DNA from: Centroberyx gerrardi
Lineage: Eukaryota; Chordata; Actinopteri; Beryciformes; Berycidae
Assembly (NCBI RefSeq): GCF_048128805.1
Contig: NC_136002.1
Location: 30,641,837-30,705,836 of the forward strand
Length of the DNA: 64,000 nucleotides
Reading direction: 5' to 3'
Within the stretch, counting starts at the first letter, position 1; each line of letters starts with the position of its first letter. The translations under genes and the position numbers were made by a program. Positions 38,601-50,756 of the stretch are shown one piece after another. The notes beneath the pieces are model-generated. The model did not search any database. It saw nothing but the letters and a program-made list of their open reading frames with translations, and was not told the DNA's origin.

Positions 38601-41600
38601 CAGTAACTTTACGGCACACATTCACAATTTTTCCCAGCAACATCACAATAAAAGGTATTAGAATAATGACAGGGTCACATGTTTAATCTGTTACAAGTAT
38701 ACAGACTACACTTGTGTACCTGGAATCATGTGCGGCAGAGCTTTGTGGAATCCTTCCAGGCTGTTGCTTCCACGCAGGCATTTGTAGTAGGGCACGTCCA
38801 CATTGTTGATGGTTGTGGTACGTGCCACCCTATACATGTTCATGTCTGGTGGATCCTGGATGCACTCCAGGTGTCGCTGCTGGCCTGCCCACATCTCATC
38901 AATGGCCTCTGTAAATACACATACATACATACATACATACAGTGTGTTAGGTTCACTTTGTACGCTACACTATCCGTATCGATGTTGTAATAACTTTTTT
39001 GTATGAGGTCTTTTATACCAGGTGTTTTGAAGAGGCTCACTCCACTCTCGTCCAGCCCAGCGGGACCTTTCAGCTCCTCGATGGCCTGGTGGATGAGCCG
39101 GAATGTTTCCTGAGCCCCGAGTGGGACCCTCCGCACATGGTGTTTCAGCTGCTCCCTGGAAATGTAGTGGCGGACAACATCCTCATCTGAGACAGACTTC
39201 AGCGTTGCCAGGTCCTTGGCTCTGACGGCCTTGATGAGCAGCTCCAGGTCTGTGCGGTTGTAGGCCAGCACTGCCCCAGCTAGAGCAGACTTGAACACAG
39301 CGTACTTGGAGTGAGAATCTGTGCGTATGGCTGCGTCAAACCGGTGGATCCAGTGGAAGATGTCCAGACGCACAACCATCCCATTGTCCACCCAAGGCTG
39401 GAACAAAGTCTCCAACGCTGTTGGGCCCTGCGCACGGCAACACCCACGGTCCACATACAAGATTTTGGGGACAGGTTGATTGGCCAGCCGGAACCTTTCC
39501 ATGACTCCACGGCACATCGGTTCCAGCTTCTTAGTGGACTCCTCACAGGTCAGCACAAATGAAACTATTTGGGAGTGCTCGTTTCCGATGCTGGTGAACC
39601 ACTCAGCTGAGCCTTGACCCTCCCCGGACAGCTTCTTCACCACCTAAAAAATATGTCAAGTTTGCATAATGTGATAACCTCTGTTAGATTCTATTCATAT
39701 GTGATTTTTCTTAATCATTTTACAACAGTGTGAAAATTTGTTCAATTTAAAACTGAATAAAAACAAAACAATACTGCAATATGTTTTGCACCATACAGTA
39801 TGGCATTATGTTTTGATTTACATACTTTCTTGGTGGAATCCATTTTCAGCACAGTGCCAAAAGTGGAGAGGATCTGGCTCCGGTAATCCTGCACATTGTT
39901 GGCCTCTGCCAGCAGGAAGGCGTGGCGCAAGAGCCGCGCAGAGGGAAGCTCTCTTGGAGGAGGTGGAGCCTGGAATGTGTGTCTGAATGCAGAGACAATC
40001 CCTCCGGGTTCCGCTACAGTCATGAGGAGTGTGGTGTACAGGTCCTTACGTTGAAGGTACTCCTCAACGTGATTCTCCTGTATCTGCCGCCACACCTTGA
40101 CCATAGTGTTCCCTTCGGTCCGGTCCCTCAGAAGGCGCACAACATTCCTATCCACACCACGCCTGTAAGTAGAGTCACAATCAATATGTTGAGGTTGATT
40201 TGAGTGGCTACTTTCAAGTTTGTTAAATGCACACATTATGTTCAGTATACTCACTTGCTGGTGAGGATGGCAGGGAACATAGCTTGATGAGCCTCGCTAA
40301 GTTGTGATAATATAGCGGGATCCCACGCAAGCCACCGACCCATTGTGCCACCTTCTCCGCTCCTGGCTGCCTTGAGGCACTGTCCACAGCACAGGACCTC
40401 CGTCAGCATGGCATACCAACCGGATACATCACAGATGTGACGTACCTGTGGGGAAAAAATCAAATCAAATAAAGGCCAATAGCAGCATATGATGTTTACA
40501 TACATAGTAATAAATATTCAACTGTAATGTAATAACTCTAACACAGGTGAAGTGAGTTATACCCGGTGGTGGTAGCCAGACTTGTAGAGGTGCACATTCC
40601 GTCCTCTACCCACACACTCGTCACCTCGAGGACACTTCAGGGAGTACCTCCACACTCCAACAGGGCGCCACACAAAGACGCGGCTCCGAAAAAAGAGCTG
40701 TGGAGTTGGCAGAGCACCCCTGACATAGCCGGGAGGTTCTGGTGGGTAAAACCACATGCGGTCTGATTTCATCACCCGTCGCCTCTTGAACAGACCAGTG
40801 TTGTCCTTGTAGATTTGAACGGGGGTGAACAGCCCTCTTTCTGTGTCCTCTTTGAGCCAGGAAATGTCGGCAGATGGGATGCCATTGGGGTTTTCCCACG
40901 GACGCACCCAACCCTCTAGCTCCACCTGCAAAACACATAACACATACAAAACATTTGGTTATTATTGTGTACAAAGTAATGTTAAAACATAAAACCAATT
41001 TAAAAAACATGTAAAACAAATTGTTCTCATTTACATTGTTTGCATATAATGTGAATATCACTTACAGGGGAGTCACTCAGAGGTGATTCCACGGGATAAT
41101 CATGACCCTTGGTTGTGGACGGGGACTCTGTGGGCTGGCTAGTGGACACATGCTGCTTGGGCCGGACAGCAGCCTCGGGCTGTTTAGGCCGGACAGCGGC
41201 CTCGGGCTGTTTAGGCCGGACAGCGGCCTCGGGCTGTTTAGGCCGGACAGCGGCCTCGGGCTGTTTAGGCCGGACAGCGGCCTCGGGCTGTTTTGGCCGG
41301 ACAGCGGCCTCGGGCTGTTTTGGCCGGACAGCGGCCTCAGGCTGCTTGGTCTTGTCTGTGGGCCGGGAACCCTGGGACTGGGAATCCAGAGACTGACTGC
41401 TAGTCTCGCCCATAAATGGGGACTCGTGGGACTTGAGCGAGTCTAAGAATTTACCAAACAAAGTAGTTTTGTATTATGAATTATTTTTTTTAAAAACAGT
41501 TTGATGTCTATTAACTCACTAAGTATCTCACTTACCTTCCACAGCCTGGCTTGCAGCTAACAGTTCACTGTCATCACCTGGCCATGATGAAGGATCACAC

Positions 41601-42676
41601 TTGGAGGTGCTTGCCTGCGGTTGCTGGACAAAAAATGTAATGTAACTATCTAGATTTTATGACGTACCAGTTTTTAATTACCAAAAGCAAACAAACACTT
41701 TTAGCCGCAGTGCTTAAAATATCAGTAATTTGAACAATTTTCATTTCAGCTCTTCCTGTTTCATAACAAATAAATAATCAAATCAATATTTACTTGATCC
41801 TTGTCATGAATATATTTCCTGAACCTCTTCATCTGCACGCTTGTGATGTGGGTCACTGGTGTGTTCAACCACCTCCTCACAGAACTGTTTGCCTTCTTTA
41901 TTATCTCCCTCTGCTCATCACTGAACTGCTCTGGCCTGTCCTTTTGGGTGTGGTACTGGCTGTAGAGTTCCCACATCTCCTGAAAGGTGTGATCCTCAAA
42001 CCCTCTCTGACCGTAGATACACCTGTCGATGTTGGCTTCAAGGAGACTGGAGACTTGTGGGAAGCTCTCTGCATATTCTGTGAGGTAGTCTTTCACCCAC
42101 TGGTTCACAAGCTCTCCCTTTCTATGTGGGTTTGTCACCTCTGATCTGTGCTTGTCAAGCACGCTGGAATCATATACATCAACTTAGTACCGTCATCATT
42201 AATATCACTGCAATTGTGATAATGAGTAAAGAAACTTTGCAAAGATGAATAATAAACACCGATAATAGCCATAGTTTTGTGCAAACAGATATACAGGTGA
42301 TTTATTTTAAGCATGCCATCAAAATGGTATTTAAAATGCATAGCCTACAATGGTATTAAATATAATATGCTTACTACTTCATGTAGCCCACATCGTTTGC
42401 CACAAGCCAGTGAAATGGTGCATCCTCATACTGGCCAAATGGCACCACCAGCTTTCCCAGGCACAGCTGACGCGACGGCGCGGGGATACCCTCTGCTCGA
42501 AGGAGCTTCTCTGCGTGGGCCAGGGCAGTGGCCTGGTTGAGCAGCTCCTGTGGAGGTTTGGGGAAGACCATCCTTTTATCCCGATAGTAACGGGCCTCTT
42601 TGGTCGCCATCAGTACGGCCTGTTGGCGATTTGCAGGGACATCTGGCTTGACGACGCGGATTACTGGGGTCGCCAT
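35660..42676 (-). CDS. Dada-type transposase, 11 exons, open throughout (unit 2)
   Basis: Second copy of the transposase gene, apparently identical to that in unit 1. Exons on the minus strand: 42676-42375, 42163-41794, 41623-41536, 41442-41066, 40925-40563, 40445-40255, 40162-39826, 39643-39019, 38908-38720, 37565-37102, 37000-35660. The same 1548-codon frame, the same DDE and DxxH residues, the same KQPEAAVRP repeats (seven copies) and C-terminal zinc-ribbon-like motif. Having two open copies argues that the family is young or still active, if the duplication is real. Confidence 0.8.
37936..38511 (+). mobile_element. LINE 3' end with TTA tail, unit 2
   Basis: Copy of the 27330-27905 LINE tail inside the intron between transposase exons nine and ten of unit 2. 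It is carried as part of the duplicated unit rather than inserted separately. Confidence 0.6.
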
Positions 42677-43177
42677 CTTAAGTTGTAGCTACTGAAATAC
42701 ACTTAGATACAGTAACGACACAACAACAGCAGCAACAACAACAACAACAACAATATTATTATTATTATATTATAATAATATATTAATTACTAATATAACA
42801 ATGAACATTAGTGTACAACAGGTAATTGATACACTTTTAGCACACAGCGAGGAAGAGGAGGAAGTGTCAGAGCAGGGTGACAACTGCTAAACCCTGATTA
42901 CAGCTCCTCAGATGAAGATGAAGAGAACTCTGAGGGAGAGTTCTCATAACTCCTTGGCCTACAAGACTGACTCTTTCCCATGCATCTGACATTTTATCCA
43001 CTTTTCAACTTTTCTTCCCTTTGCCTAAGTTTTAGGTTTTTGCTTATGGCAAAACTCCAAGAGTGTGCATGCCGTCTTTACACTCAAAATCAGTTGAAAT
43101 CTTTTGCCCCAAAAGTTGCCAGTAAAACATCAGGAATATGGAACTCTTATTATGGATTATGGAATATCAACTTCAAC

Positions 43178-43491
43178 TTTGTCTGTCCCCGAGGGGAAAT
43201 TTGTCTTGCAGCCAGATAAAACCTAGAACACACAGAGACATAGGCACACGGACTCAGGTACAAAAAATATGATAAAATACATGAATACATCAAGTGACAA
43301 CAGGAAACCTAGAGTATGTTTAGCCATCGCTAAAACCATCATCAGCCCCCAGTAGTTAAATGGGAAACTAATCATCAGCTGGGTCATCATGAGCATTTAA
43401 CAGTTTGGTGGCCTGAGGAACAAAAGAATTATTCAACCTGTTATACCTGGCCTTTGGTAGTCTAAATCTCCTTCAGGAGGGTAGGAGCTCA
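43178..43491 (-). mobile_element. LINE 3' terminal fragment, unit 2
   Basis: Copy of the 32572-32885 fragment, carried inside unit 2. Confidence 0.55.
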
Positions 43492-44422
43492 AATTCTCCA
43501 TACAGAGGATGAAGAGGACACTATGGAACTCTATTCCTTGGAATAATAAGACTTCCATATTCCATATACCCCTATACCATATTCCATATACCCCTATACC
43601 ATGTTTCATATACCCCTGCCATAGCCATAGCCTGGGAGGCAGCGCTGCCTTACAGATAACATTGGAGGCAAAAAACACACTGAGAGAAATCATTGTAGTT
43701 GTTATATTCTCCTGTCTTGGATAATATAGGCCATGGCAGTTTTTTGACAGCAGGGAAAAATGATTAAAAAAAAACCGAATGGTGTAAAATCTAAAAAATA
43801 CAGTCTCCCTGACCTCTGAAACATTGAATAAGAGTCTATTTATTAATGAGTGATGGGTTGTTTTTGGATGCAAAATAGATTTGGAGTTCAAGATTTGGTA
43901 TGGTAACGTAACGTTATAGGTCAAGGTAAACTTTATTATCCCAGATAGGGAAATTCGGGTGGTCAAGGTGCAGAAGTAGGCCTACATATAGAGATTAATA
44001 ACAAGGCAACGTCGTTGTAACGTTAGCTATAACGTTACCTAAAACCGCCAAATTTACCGGTGCATGTAACGTTAGCCTCTGCATTATTTTACTGTATTAA
44101 GGCAATGTTTTAATGTCTGTGTGGCATCCATGAATCTCTTTCTTTTGTCCATATTGACTTTAAACGCGCGAAATTAATTTCGCGAAAATAACCATATTCT
44201 ATAGTGGGTCAATTTTATCCGCTGGCGATTATGGGTATAAATGCCCATTTAAAAAAAAAACTGGTTTTATCTTTACTGTTATTTAACAATAGGGGATGCT
44301 ACATAACACAATTTTAGGAAACGTCAAAGACTGGGGTACTACCTGTGACTCCGGAGTTTTGCTGTAGTTTTGCTGCTAGCTAGCTAAATTCAGATTTGCA
44401 TATCGTCGACGTGTGATTGGTA

Positions 44423-44585
44423 GTCTACAGTGTCTACAGTCGAGACATGTGATTGGTAGTCTACAGTGTCTACAGTCGAGACATGTGATTGGTAGTCTAC
44501 AGTCGAATCCTACGATCCAATAGGGAGTCTACAGTCAAAGTCTACAGTGACTTAGACCAATCAGAACGCGTAACTGTCTACAGTA
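44423..44585 (+). repeat. Subterminal GTCTACAGT array, unit 2
   Basis: Copy of 33817-33979: eight GTCTACAGT motifs just inside the right end of unit 2, about 25 bp from the U1 junction. Confidence 0.75.
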
Positions 44586-44617
44586 GTTTGCACTACCGTA
44601 GACTCGTTCCCTGCGAA

Positions 44618-44686
44618 TTCCCCAAATGTGGGAATCTCGACTGCATAATTTCTGGTAGTGGGGGACTGCGTTCGCGCTCTCCCCTG
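44618..44686 (+). pseudogene. U1 snRNA copy C, 3' half (split gene)
   Basis: The last 69 nt of U1, following the target duplication CTGCGAA at 44611-44617, with intact Sm site and terminal stem. A 3'-box-like GTTCAAAGAAAA follows at 44694-44705. With 23311-23405 it makes one complete 164-nt U1 interrupted by the transposon pair. Confidence 0.95.
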
Positions 44687-45062
44687 ATCAACTGTTCAAA
44701 GAAAACTTTGCAAGTAGTTCTGGAAGCAATTCTTCTTTTTTTCCCCCATGACAGACTGGATTCATATTTAATCACATCATTTTCACAAATGTTTTCAGAG
44801 TTCATTTGTAATACAGATTTGTGTGGGGAAACATTTGAAGAGTTTTGTTCCAAAATAAGATATCCACCATTTAAAAAAAAGAAAATAGATACCCACTCTC
44901 CCTTATATATATTATTAATGGAGGACATCCCATCAAAATCTCCTTAAATGCCCCTTAATCTTGACTCCTTACTTTTAAATAAAAAAAAAAAAAACTCTCC
45001 CATACTGAGTGCTGACATGATAGTTAAGCACATTACGGATTAGTATTGAAGTTAGGAGTCAG
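44687..45062. repeat. U1 downstream spacer, copy C
   Basis: Matches the sequence after U1 copies A and D (GGATTCATATTTAATCACAT and TTCCAAAATAAGATATCCAC), confirming that the split U1 was an ordinary member of the tandem array. It ends where the LINE at 45063 begins. No gene. Confidence 0.65.
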
Positions 45063-47888
45063 CTTTGGTGTTGCAGGAACAACAGTGCATTTGTGTGTGT
45101 GTGTGTGTGTGTGTATGTGTGCAATGTCATTTGGGTCAGTGAGAGGCAGAGAGTCAGTGAGAGGCAGGGGGCTTGTTTGTGAGCCCCACTGCCATGGGGA
45201 AGAAACTGTTCAGGTGCCGTGAGGTTTTGGTCTTGATAGACCGGAGCCGGATGGAAGTCTTTGGAAGAGGTGGTGACCGGGATGGGAAGGATCAGCGATG
45301 ATCTTTCCCTCTCTCTTCCTGGTCCTGGAGTGGTACAGGTCCAGTAGAGACGGCAGGTTGCAGCCGATGATCTTCTCAGCTGACCGGATGATCCGCTGCA
45401 GTCTGCCTCTGTCCTTGGCGGTGGAGGCAGCGTACCAGACGGTGATCGATGAGGTGAGGATGGACTCAGTGATGGCCGTGTAGAACTGGACCATCGTTTT
45501 CTGCGGCATTTTGAGTTTCTTCACCTGCCGCAGGAAGAACATCCTCTGTTGGGCCTTCTTGGTGGTGGCAGTGATGTTCTCCTCCCACCTGAGGTCCTGG
45601 GAGATTATGGTTCCCAGGAATCTGAATGACTCCACAGTGTTAACTGGGGAGTCACACATGGTGAGGGGGGCGGTTGGGGCTGGGCTCCTCCTGAAGTCTG
45701 CAACCATCTCTACAGTTTTCAGAGCATTCAGCTCCAGGTTGTTCTGGCTGCACCAGGAAGCCAGGTGGTCAACTTCCTTCCTGTAGGCGGACTCATCCCC
45801 GTTGGTGATTAATCCAATGAGGGTTGTGTCATCCGCAAACTTCAGGAGTTTTACAGAAGGGTGGCTAGAGGTGCAGTTGTTGGTGTAGAGGGAGAAGAGT
45901 AGAGAAGAGAGCACACAGTCTTGTGGGGCTCTAGTGCTGATGGTCCGGGGCTTAGAGACAAGCTTGCCCATCCGCACGTACTGCTTCCTGTCTGTCAGGA
46001 AGTCAGTGATCCACCTGCAGGTGGGCTCAGGCACGTTCAGCTGGGATAGTTTGTCCTGGAGAAGAGCTGGGGCGATGGTATTGAATGCGGAGCTGAAGTC
46101 CACAAACAGGATCCTGGCGTAGGTGCCGGGGGAGTCTAGGTGCTGGAGGATGAAGTGGAGTCCCATGTTGACTGCGTTGTCTACAGACCTGTTGGCCCTG
46201 TAGGCAAACTGCAGTGGGTCGAGGAGGGGGTCGGTGATGGCCTTGAGGTGGGCCAGCACGAGGCGCTCGAAGGTCTTCATTACCACAGAGGTCAGGGCTA
46301 CTGGTCTGTAGTCATTAAGGCCTGTGATCCTCGGCTTTTTGGGAACGGGGATGATGGTCGATGTTTTGAAGCAGGCAGGTACCATGCATTCGTCCAGTGA
46401 GGTGTTAAAGATGTCCGTGAACACTGGAGCCAGCTGGTCTGCACAGTGCTTCAGTGTGGGGGGTGAGACAGCGTCCGGTCCAGCTGCCTTGCGGGGGTTC
46501 TGTCTTTTGAAGAGCTTGATATTGTCTCTCTCCAGGATGGAGAGAGGTGTGATGGGACTAGGGGGCGGGGGCTGTCTGGGGGTGTCTGGGTCTGGAGGGG
46601 CGGGGTGTCTCTGTCCTGGCTGGAAGGAAGAGGTGTAGAAGCTGTTGAGGGGGACTGGGTGTGAGGGTCAGAGTCAGGACTGTTCCATTGTCTGTCGAAT
46701 CTACAGTAGAATTAATTCAGGTCATTTGCAAGTCTGAGGTCATTCATAGAGTGTGGGGATTTGGTTTTATAGTCTGTGATCTCCCGTAGTCCCTTCCAGA
46801 CTGACGAGGAGTCGTTGGCGGAGACTTGTTGTTCCAGCTTCTTAGAGTACTGTCGTTTGGCCTCCTTAATCGCCTTGCCAAACGTGTATCTAGCCAGTCT
46901 AAACCAATCCCTGTCTCCACTCTTGAAAGCCCTCTCCTTCTCCATACGCAGCTGTCTTGAGTCTTGCTGTGAACCAGGGTTTGTCATTGTTATAACTCAC
47001 CCTGGTGCGTGTTGGAATACAGCTGTCTTCACAGAAGCTGATGTATGATGTCACAGCCTCTGTGTATTCGTCCAGGCTGTTGGAAGCAGTCCTGAAAATG
47101 TTCCAGTCTGTGTTATCCAGGCAGTAACAAAGTTCCTCCACTGCTTCTCTGTTGCCCCAATTCTTAGTTCTCCGCACAACAGGTTTAGAAAGTTTTCGTT
47201 TCTGCCTATATGTCGATATCAGATGAATAAGAGCGTGGTCAGATAGTCCCAGAGCCACGCGGGGGACTGCGCGATAAGCTCTGCTGATAGTGCTATAACA
47301 ATGATCCAGAGTCTTCTCCTCCCTGGTCGGGCATTTAATTAGCTGTTTATATTTGGGGAGTTCGTGGGTTAAGTTGCCCTTGTTAAAGTCCCCGAGGACA
47401 ATAACTGGGGAGTACGGGTTCCCTCTCTCCACTCCCAATATTTGTCCGGTGAGTTGGCGTTGAGCCTCTTGCACATTGGCTTGCGGGGGGATGTAAACAC
47501 CAGCCAGTATAAAGGAAGTGAATTCACGGGGAGAATAAAACGGTCTGCAGGTGATGAAAAAAGATTCCAGGTCAGGAGAACAAGTTTGTGAAATCACTTT
47601 CACATTGTTGCACCAGCCTTGGTTTATATAGAAACAAATCCCTCCACCTTTTGTTTTGTGTGAAAGCTTCGGGTCGCGGTCCGCGCATAGGAGCTGGAAG
47701 CCGGGTAGTTGTACGGCGGAGTCCGGTGTAGAATCACACAGCCACGATTCCGTAAAACACAGACCAGAAGAGAGAGAAAAGTCTCTGTGTGTCCTGATAA
47801 GAAGACGCAATTCGTCCATTTTGTTGCACAGTGAGCGGACATTTGAGAGGAGTATTCCCGGTAGAGGCGTGCGTAATCTCGAGAGCAA
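45063..47888 (-). mobile_element. Jockey-superfamily LINE (CR1/L2/Rex-like), 5'-truncated and decayed
   Basis: On the minus strand from the right: an apurinic-type endonuclease (47889-46899; LSNVRSLCNKMDEL, VLGDFN, LSDHALI), a linker (46987-46712), and a reverse transcriptase (46424-45210) with palm motif [17 protein letters not shown] and the C-terminal part [12 protein letters not shown]. At least two frame changes separate these parts. RAPQD replaces the usual GAPQG in the RT, so the copy is dead. ORF1 and the start of ORF2 are missing. The 3' UTR carries a TG repeat near 45092-45118. Compared with the paralogous U1 spacer it replaces about 243 bp (21644-21886). Confidence 0.85.
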
Positions 47889-48797
47889 GACACTGAGCAA
47901 AATGAAGAGTTAAATGTCACTGTTATTTCATTCACTAGAAGAGTATTAGAGAGTGTATAGGAATGACTATTCTGGACTATACTGAGACTTCATGTTCCCC
48001 ACCTCCAGACAAAACAAAAAAATTCTCAGTTGGGGTTTCCCAGGCCAAAATCTTTATCAGTGGTTTATTCATGGCGTTTTCCCATGGTAACAAGTACATT
48101 TTCTTTGTTTTCTCGACATATTGAGTTATTTAGGCTATGTCATTATCTCGAGATAATACATTTTGTTTTCCTGAGATAATGAGAAATTATCTCGAGATCT
48201 CTGAGGGAAACATGAGAATTTTGTCATTATCTCGGGATAACAAACATTGTTTTTTCAGGGTAATGACAATTTTCTGCTTGGAACTTGCATTCTAAAGGAA
48301 AGCATATTATTCAAAACAAATGTTGAAGTCGGCCTACCTGTTAGTGTTCAGGGCGTCTTCAGTCAGTCAGCAGGTCAAGTGTAATGCACTGCAGTTGGAA
48401 ATCTCGAAGAATAATATAAATTAATTCATTATCTCGGGAAAACCAAATTAAGTTTTACAGAGAAAACAACATAATTACTCTATGCCCATTACTTTATCTT
48501 GAGATATGAGAAAATTATGTAGTTATCACACAAAAACAACATGTGTTATACACATTGATAATACGTTATCGTGTATAGGTTTTTTTTCTGATTTCTGTCT
48601 AATTTTTGCTTCTTGTGAAATACTGAATAGTTTTCAGCCTCTCTGCCTTCTTTGATAATCAGATGAAACGACCTGAAAAGGGAAAACCATTCTTTGGTTG
48701 AACTGTTCACCACTTTGCATGTGCAGCCTGTGACAGAAGGCTGAGTAGGCATGGCTTCATTTTAAGGGTCGCAAGCCAGAAAGGTTGAGAACCTCTG
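47889..48797. mobile_element. hAT-type element, left end lost to the LINE
   Basis: Nearly identical to 21887-22804 but lacking the first 46 bp of the element and its left target copy, which the LINE replaced. The right terminus GAGAACCTCTG and the following GTGTAGAT remain. Confidence 0.7.
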
Positions 48798-49240
48798 GTG
48801 TAGATATCAACTAGTTTACACTCCGAAGCAGTAGGTGGCAGTAGTGGGGGATGTTAGATGCCACCACCAGTGGAAAAACAAGAAGAAGCTTTTGAGCCAG
48901 ACAAAAGGACCATGCGCTCTGTGTACACTGTTTTTTTTTTTCTTTCTCCATTTTATGTGGATCAAACAACCTCTCATTTCTGGCATGCTTTAGTTTGAAC
49001 TTGTATGAATTTGCTGTTTGGCTGTTGCTCATTTTTCAGAGTTAGTGTAGATGAAATATGTTAAAGTTGTTTTGGGTTTTGTATGACCGTGCAGCATTGC
49101 ATCATGGGAAAACATAAACACAATGTAACCTTCTCAAGAGAAATAGCATGCTTTTTGTAATCCTTTTAACAGCAGGGGAACAAAATGAGGTTGAGCAAAT
49201 GTCATAGACTCTGGATTAGTGGATTTGTTTTTATACATTA
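48798..49240. repeat. U1 upstream spacer, copy D
   Basis: Near-identical to 22805-23246. It starts at the GTGTAGAT target copy of the hAT element and leads into the U1 promoter. No gene. Confidence 0.6.
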
Positions 49241-49304
49241 TCAGCACCATCATCCAGAGCGGTGTGTGTGTGAGTGACTCCCCTCAGTCTGATGTGTACA
49301 ACTC
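49241..49304 (+). promoter_or_regulatory. U1 proximal promoter block, copy D
   Basis: Third copy of the 64-bp block directly before U1, with the AGCACCATCATCCAGAGCGG element in the position of a proximal sequence element. Confidence 0.6.
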
Positions 49305-49468
49305 ATACTTACCTGGCAGGGGAGACACCATGATCATGAAGGTGGTTCACCCAGGGCGAGGCTCAGCCATTGCACTCCGGTTGTGCTGACCCCTGCGAAT
49401 TCCCCAAATGTGGGAATCTCGACTGCATAATTTCTGGTAGTGGGGGACTGCGTTCGCGCTCTCCCCTG
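49305..49468 (+). ncRNA. U1 snRNA gene, copy D (intact)
   Basis: 164 nt with every functional segment intact: ATACTTACCTG 5' end, loop I GATCATGAAGG (U1-70K), loop II ATTGCACTCC (U1A), Sm site AATTTCTGG and final stem-loop. A conserved promoter block precedes it and a 3'-box-like GTTCAAAGAAAA follows at 49476-49487. It is the best candidate for a working U1 gene in this window and still carries an unoccupied CTGCGAA target. Confidence 0.93.
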
Positions 49469-49475
49469 ATAAACT

Positions 49476-49487
49476 GTTCAAAGAAAA
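49476..49487 (+). promoter_or_regulatory. U1 3'-box-like element, copy D
   Basis: GTTCAAAGAAAA, 7 bp after U1, as after copies A and C. Confidence 0.55.
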
Positions 49488-49683
49488 CTTTGCAAGTAGT
49501 TCTGGAAGCAACTGTCCCCCCCCCCCCCATGACAGACTGGATTCATATTCAATCACATCATTTTCACAAATATTTTCAGAGTTGATTTGTAATACAGATT
49601 TGTGTGGGGAAACATTTGAAGAGTTTTGTTCCAAAATAAGATATCCACCATTTAAAAAAAAGGAAATAGATAATATAATGAAT
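49488..49683. repeat. U1 downstream spacer, copy D
   Basis: Same downstream spacer as after copies A and C, with a poly-C run (49516-49529), ending near 49670 where the tRNA cassette array begins. Confidence 0.55.
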
Positions 49684-50267
49684 TGGTGGTGAACTGTGAT
49701 CATCAGAGGGTGTACAGTCACCAATGGGTAAAACATGGAATTGAGTTTATCAGAAATCAACAAGATATGATAGGCTTGACTGTAGAGTGAAATTAGATGT
49801 GAAACAGCATTCAGTTAATGTGAAACGGTTCTGGTATTCAGACCTCATCTTATAGGTATTGTAGAAGTGATAGTGTCCCTTGACATCTGTAGCAGCACTG
49901 ACGCCAGTCTATCCTCCAGTCAGCTGCTGGTTTGATAATTTGGAGTTTGAAAAAGTTTGTTGCATTGGCCGGGAATCGAACCCGGGCCTCCCGCGTGGCA
50001 GGCGAGAATTCTACCACTGAACCACCAATGCAAGTTCTGTGGGTGAAATGGACCCTCACAGGCTGACTGACAGGCAACTGACATGTTTCAAGTGGGGTCC
50101 AGGTGTAACCTCAAGAGATGTGTCTTCAGTCTCCGGTGCTTCTCGGCGTTTTGGCTAAACTTTAAGTGAAGGTCTCACGCGATCACGACGGCGACATCGG
50201 CTACTAAGCACTACTACTAAGTCGGCTGTGTCTGGACTGAAGAATACGCTGCGTTTTTCTTTTTCAG
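49684..50267. repeat. tRNA/U2-ORF1 cassette, unit 1 (partial)
   Basis: First, shortened copy of the cassette: CTGTGATCATCAGAGGGTG block, tRNA-Gly on the minus strand, then a short U2-like/ORF1 relic ending near 50268. It lacks a tRNA-Leu of its own and most of the ORF1 part. Confidence 0.75.
49961..50031 (-). tRNA. tRNA-Gly (GCC), copy 1
   Basis: 71 nt on the minus strand: GCATTGGTGGTTCAGTGGTA start, anticodon GCC in CTCGCCTGCCACGCGGGAG, B box GGTTCGATTCC and a closing acceptor CCAATGC. Folds as a standard cloverleaf. Confidence 0.95.
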
Positions 50268-50268
50268 T
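50138..50268 (+). pseudogene. U2 5' fragment fused to LINE ORF1 relic, unit 1
   Basis: GCTTCTCGGCGTTTTGGCTA (50138 onward) matches U2 from nucleotide 4 with one mismatch. It is followed by TTTAAGTGAAGGTCTC and the first part of the ORF1-like sequence seen in units 2-4. Truncated by an internal deletion. Confidence 0.7.
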
Positions 50269-50346
50269 TTGAGACTACTTAGACAGTGGGCTTCATTAAT
50301 GTTACTGACTGCCGCTTTAAGTCTGTCTGATAGTCAGGCACATGAA

Positions 50347-50429
50347 GTCAGGATGGCCGAGCGGTCTAAGGCGCTGCGTTCAGGTCGCAGTCTCCCCTGG
50401 AGGCGTGGGTTCGAATCCCACTTCTGACA
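50347..50429 (+). tRNA. tRNA-Leu (CAG), copy 1
   Basis: 83 nt: GTCAGGATGGCCGAGCGGTC start, anticodon CAG in TGCGTTCAGGTCGCA, long variable arm (TCTCCCCTGGAGGCG) typical of leucine tRNAs, and B box GGTTCGAATCC. A T-rich stretch follows. Confidence 0.95.
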
Positions 50430-50756
50430 GCAACAGTTTTGCACTGGATCTGTGTGATGTGTAGCTGTGGGAAATGATACGGTGGTAAACTGTGATCATC
50501 AGAGGGTGAACAGTCACCAATGGGTAAAACATGGAATTGAGTTCATCAGAAATCTACAAGATATAGTGGACTTGACTGTAGAGTGTTATTAGATGTGAAA
50601 CAGCATTCAGTTGTGTGAAAACGGTTCTGGTATTCAGACCTCATCTTATAGGTATTGTAGATGTGACAGTTTCCCTTGACATCTGTAGCAGCACTGACGC
50701 CAGTCTATCCTCCAGTCGACTCCTGGTTTGATCATCTGGAGATTGAAAAAGTTTAT

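Larger units (their letters stand above)
34012..44610 (-). mobile_element. Dada-type U1-targeted DNA transposon, unit 2 (tandem copy)
   Basis: Same 10.6-kb sequence as unit 1, offset by 10,606 bp, in the same orientation; every open frame in unit 1 recurs unchanged and I saw no difference by eye. A single CTGCGAA (34005-34011) lies between the units and another (44611-44617) lies between unit 2 and the U1 3' half. Same internal layout: inverted U1 fragment 34605-34680, transposase gene 35660-42676, LINE tails, GTCTACAGT array 44423-44585. Either a recent second insertion or duplication, or an assembly artefact. Confidence 0.8.
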
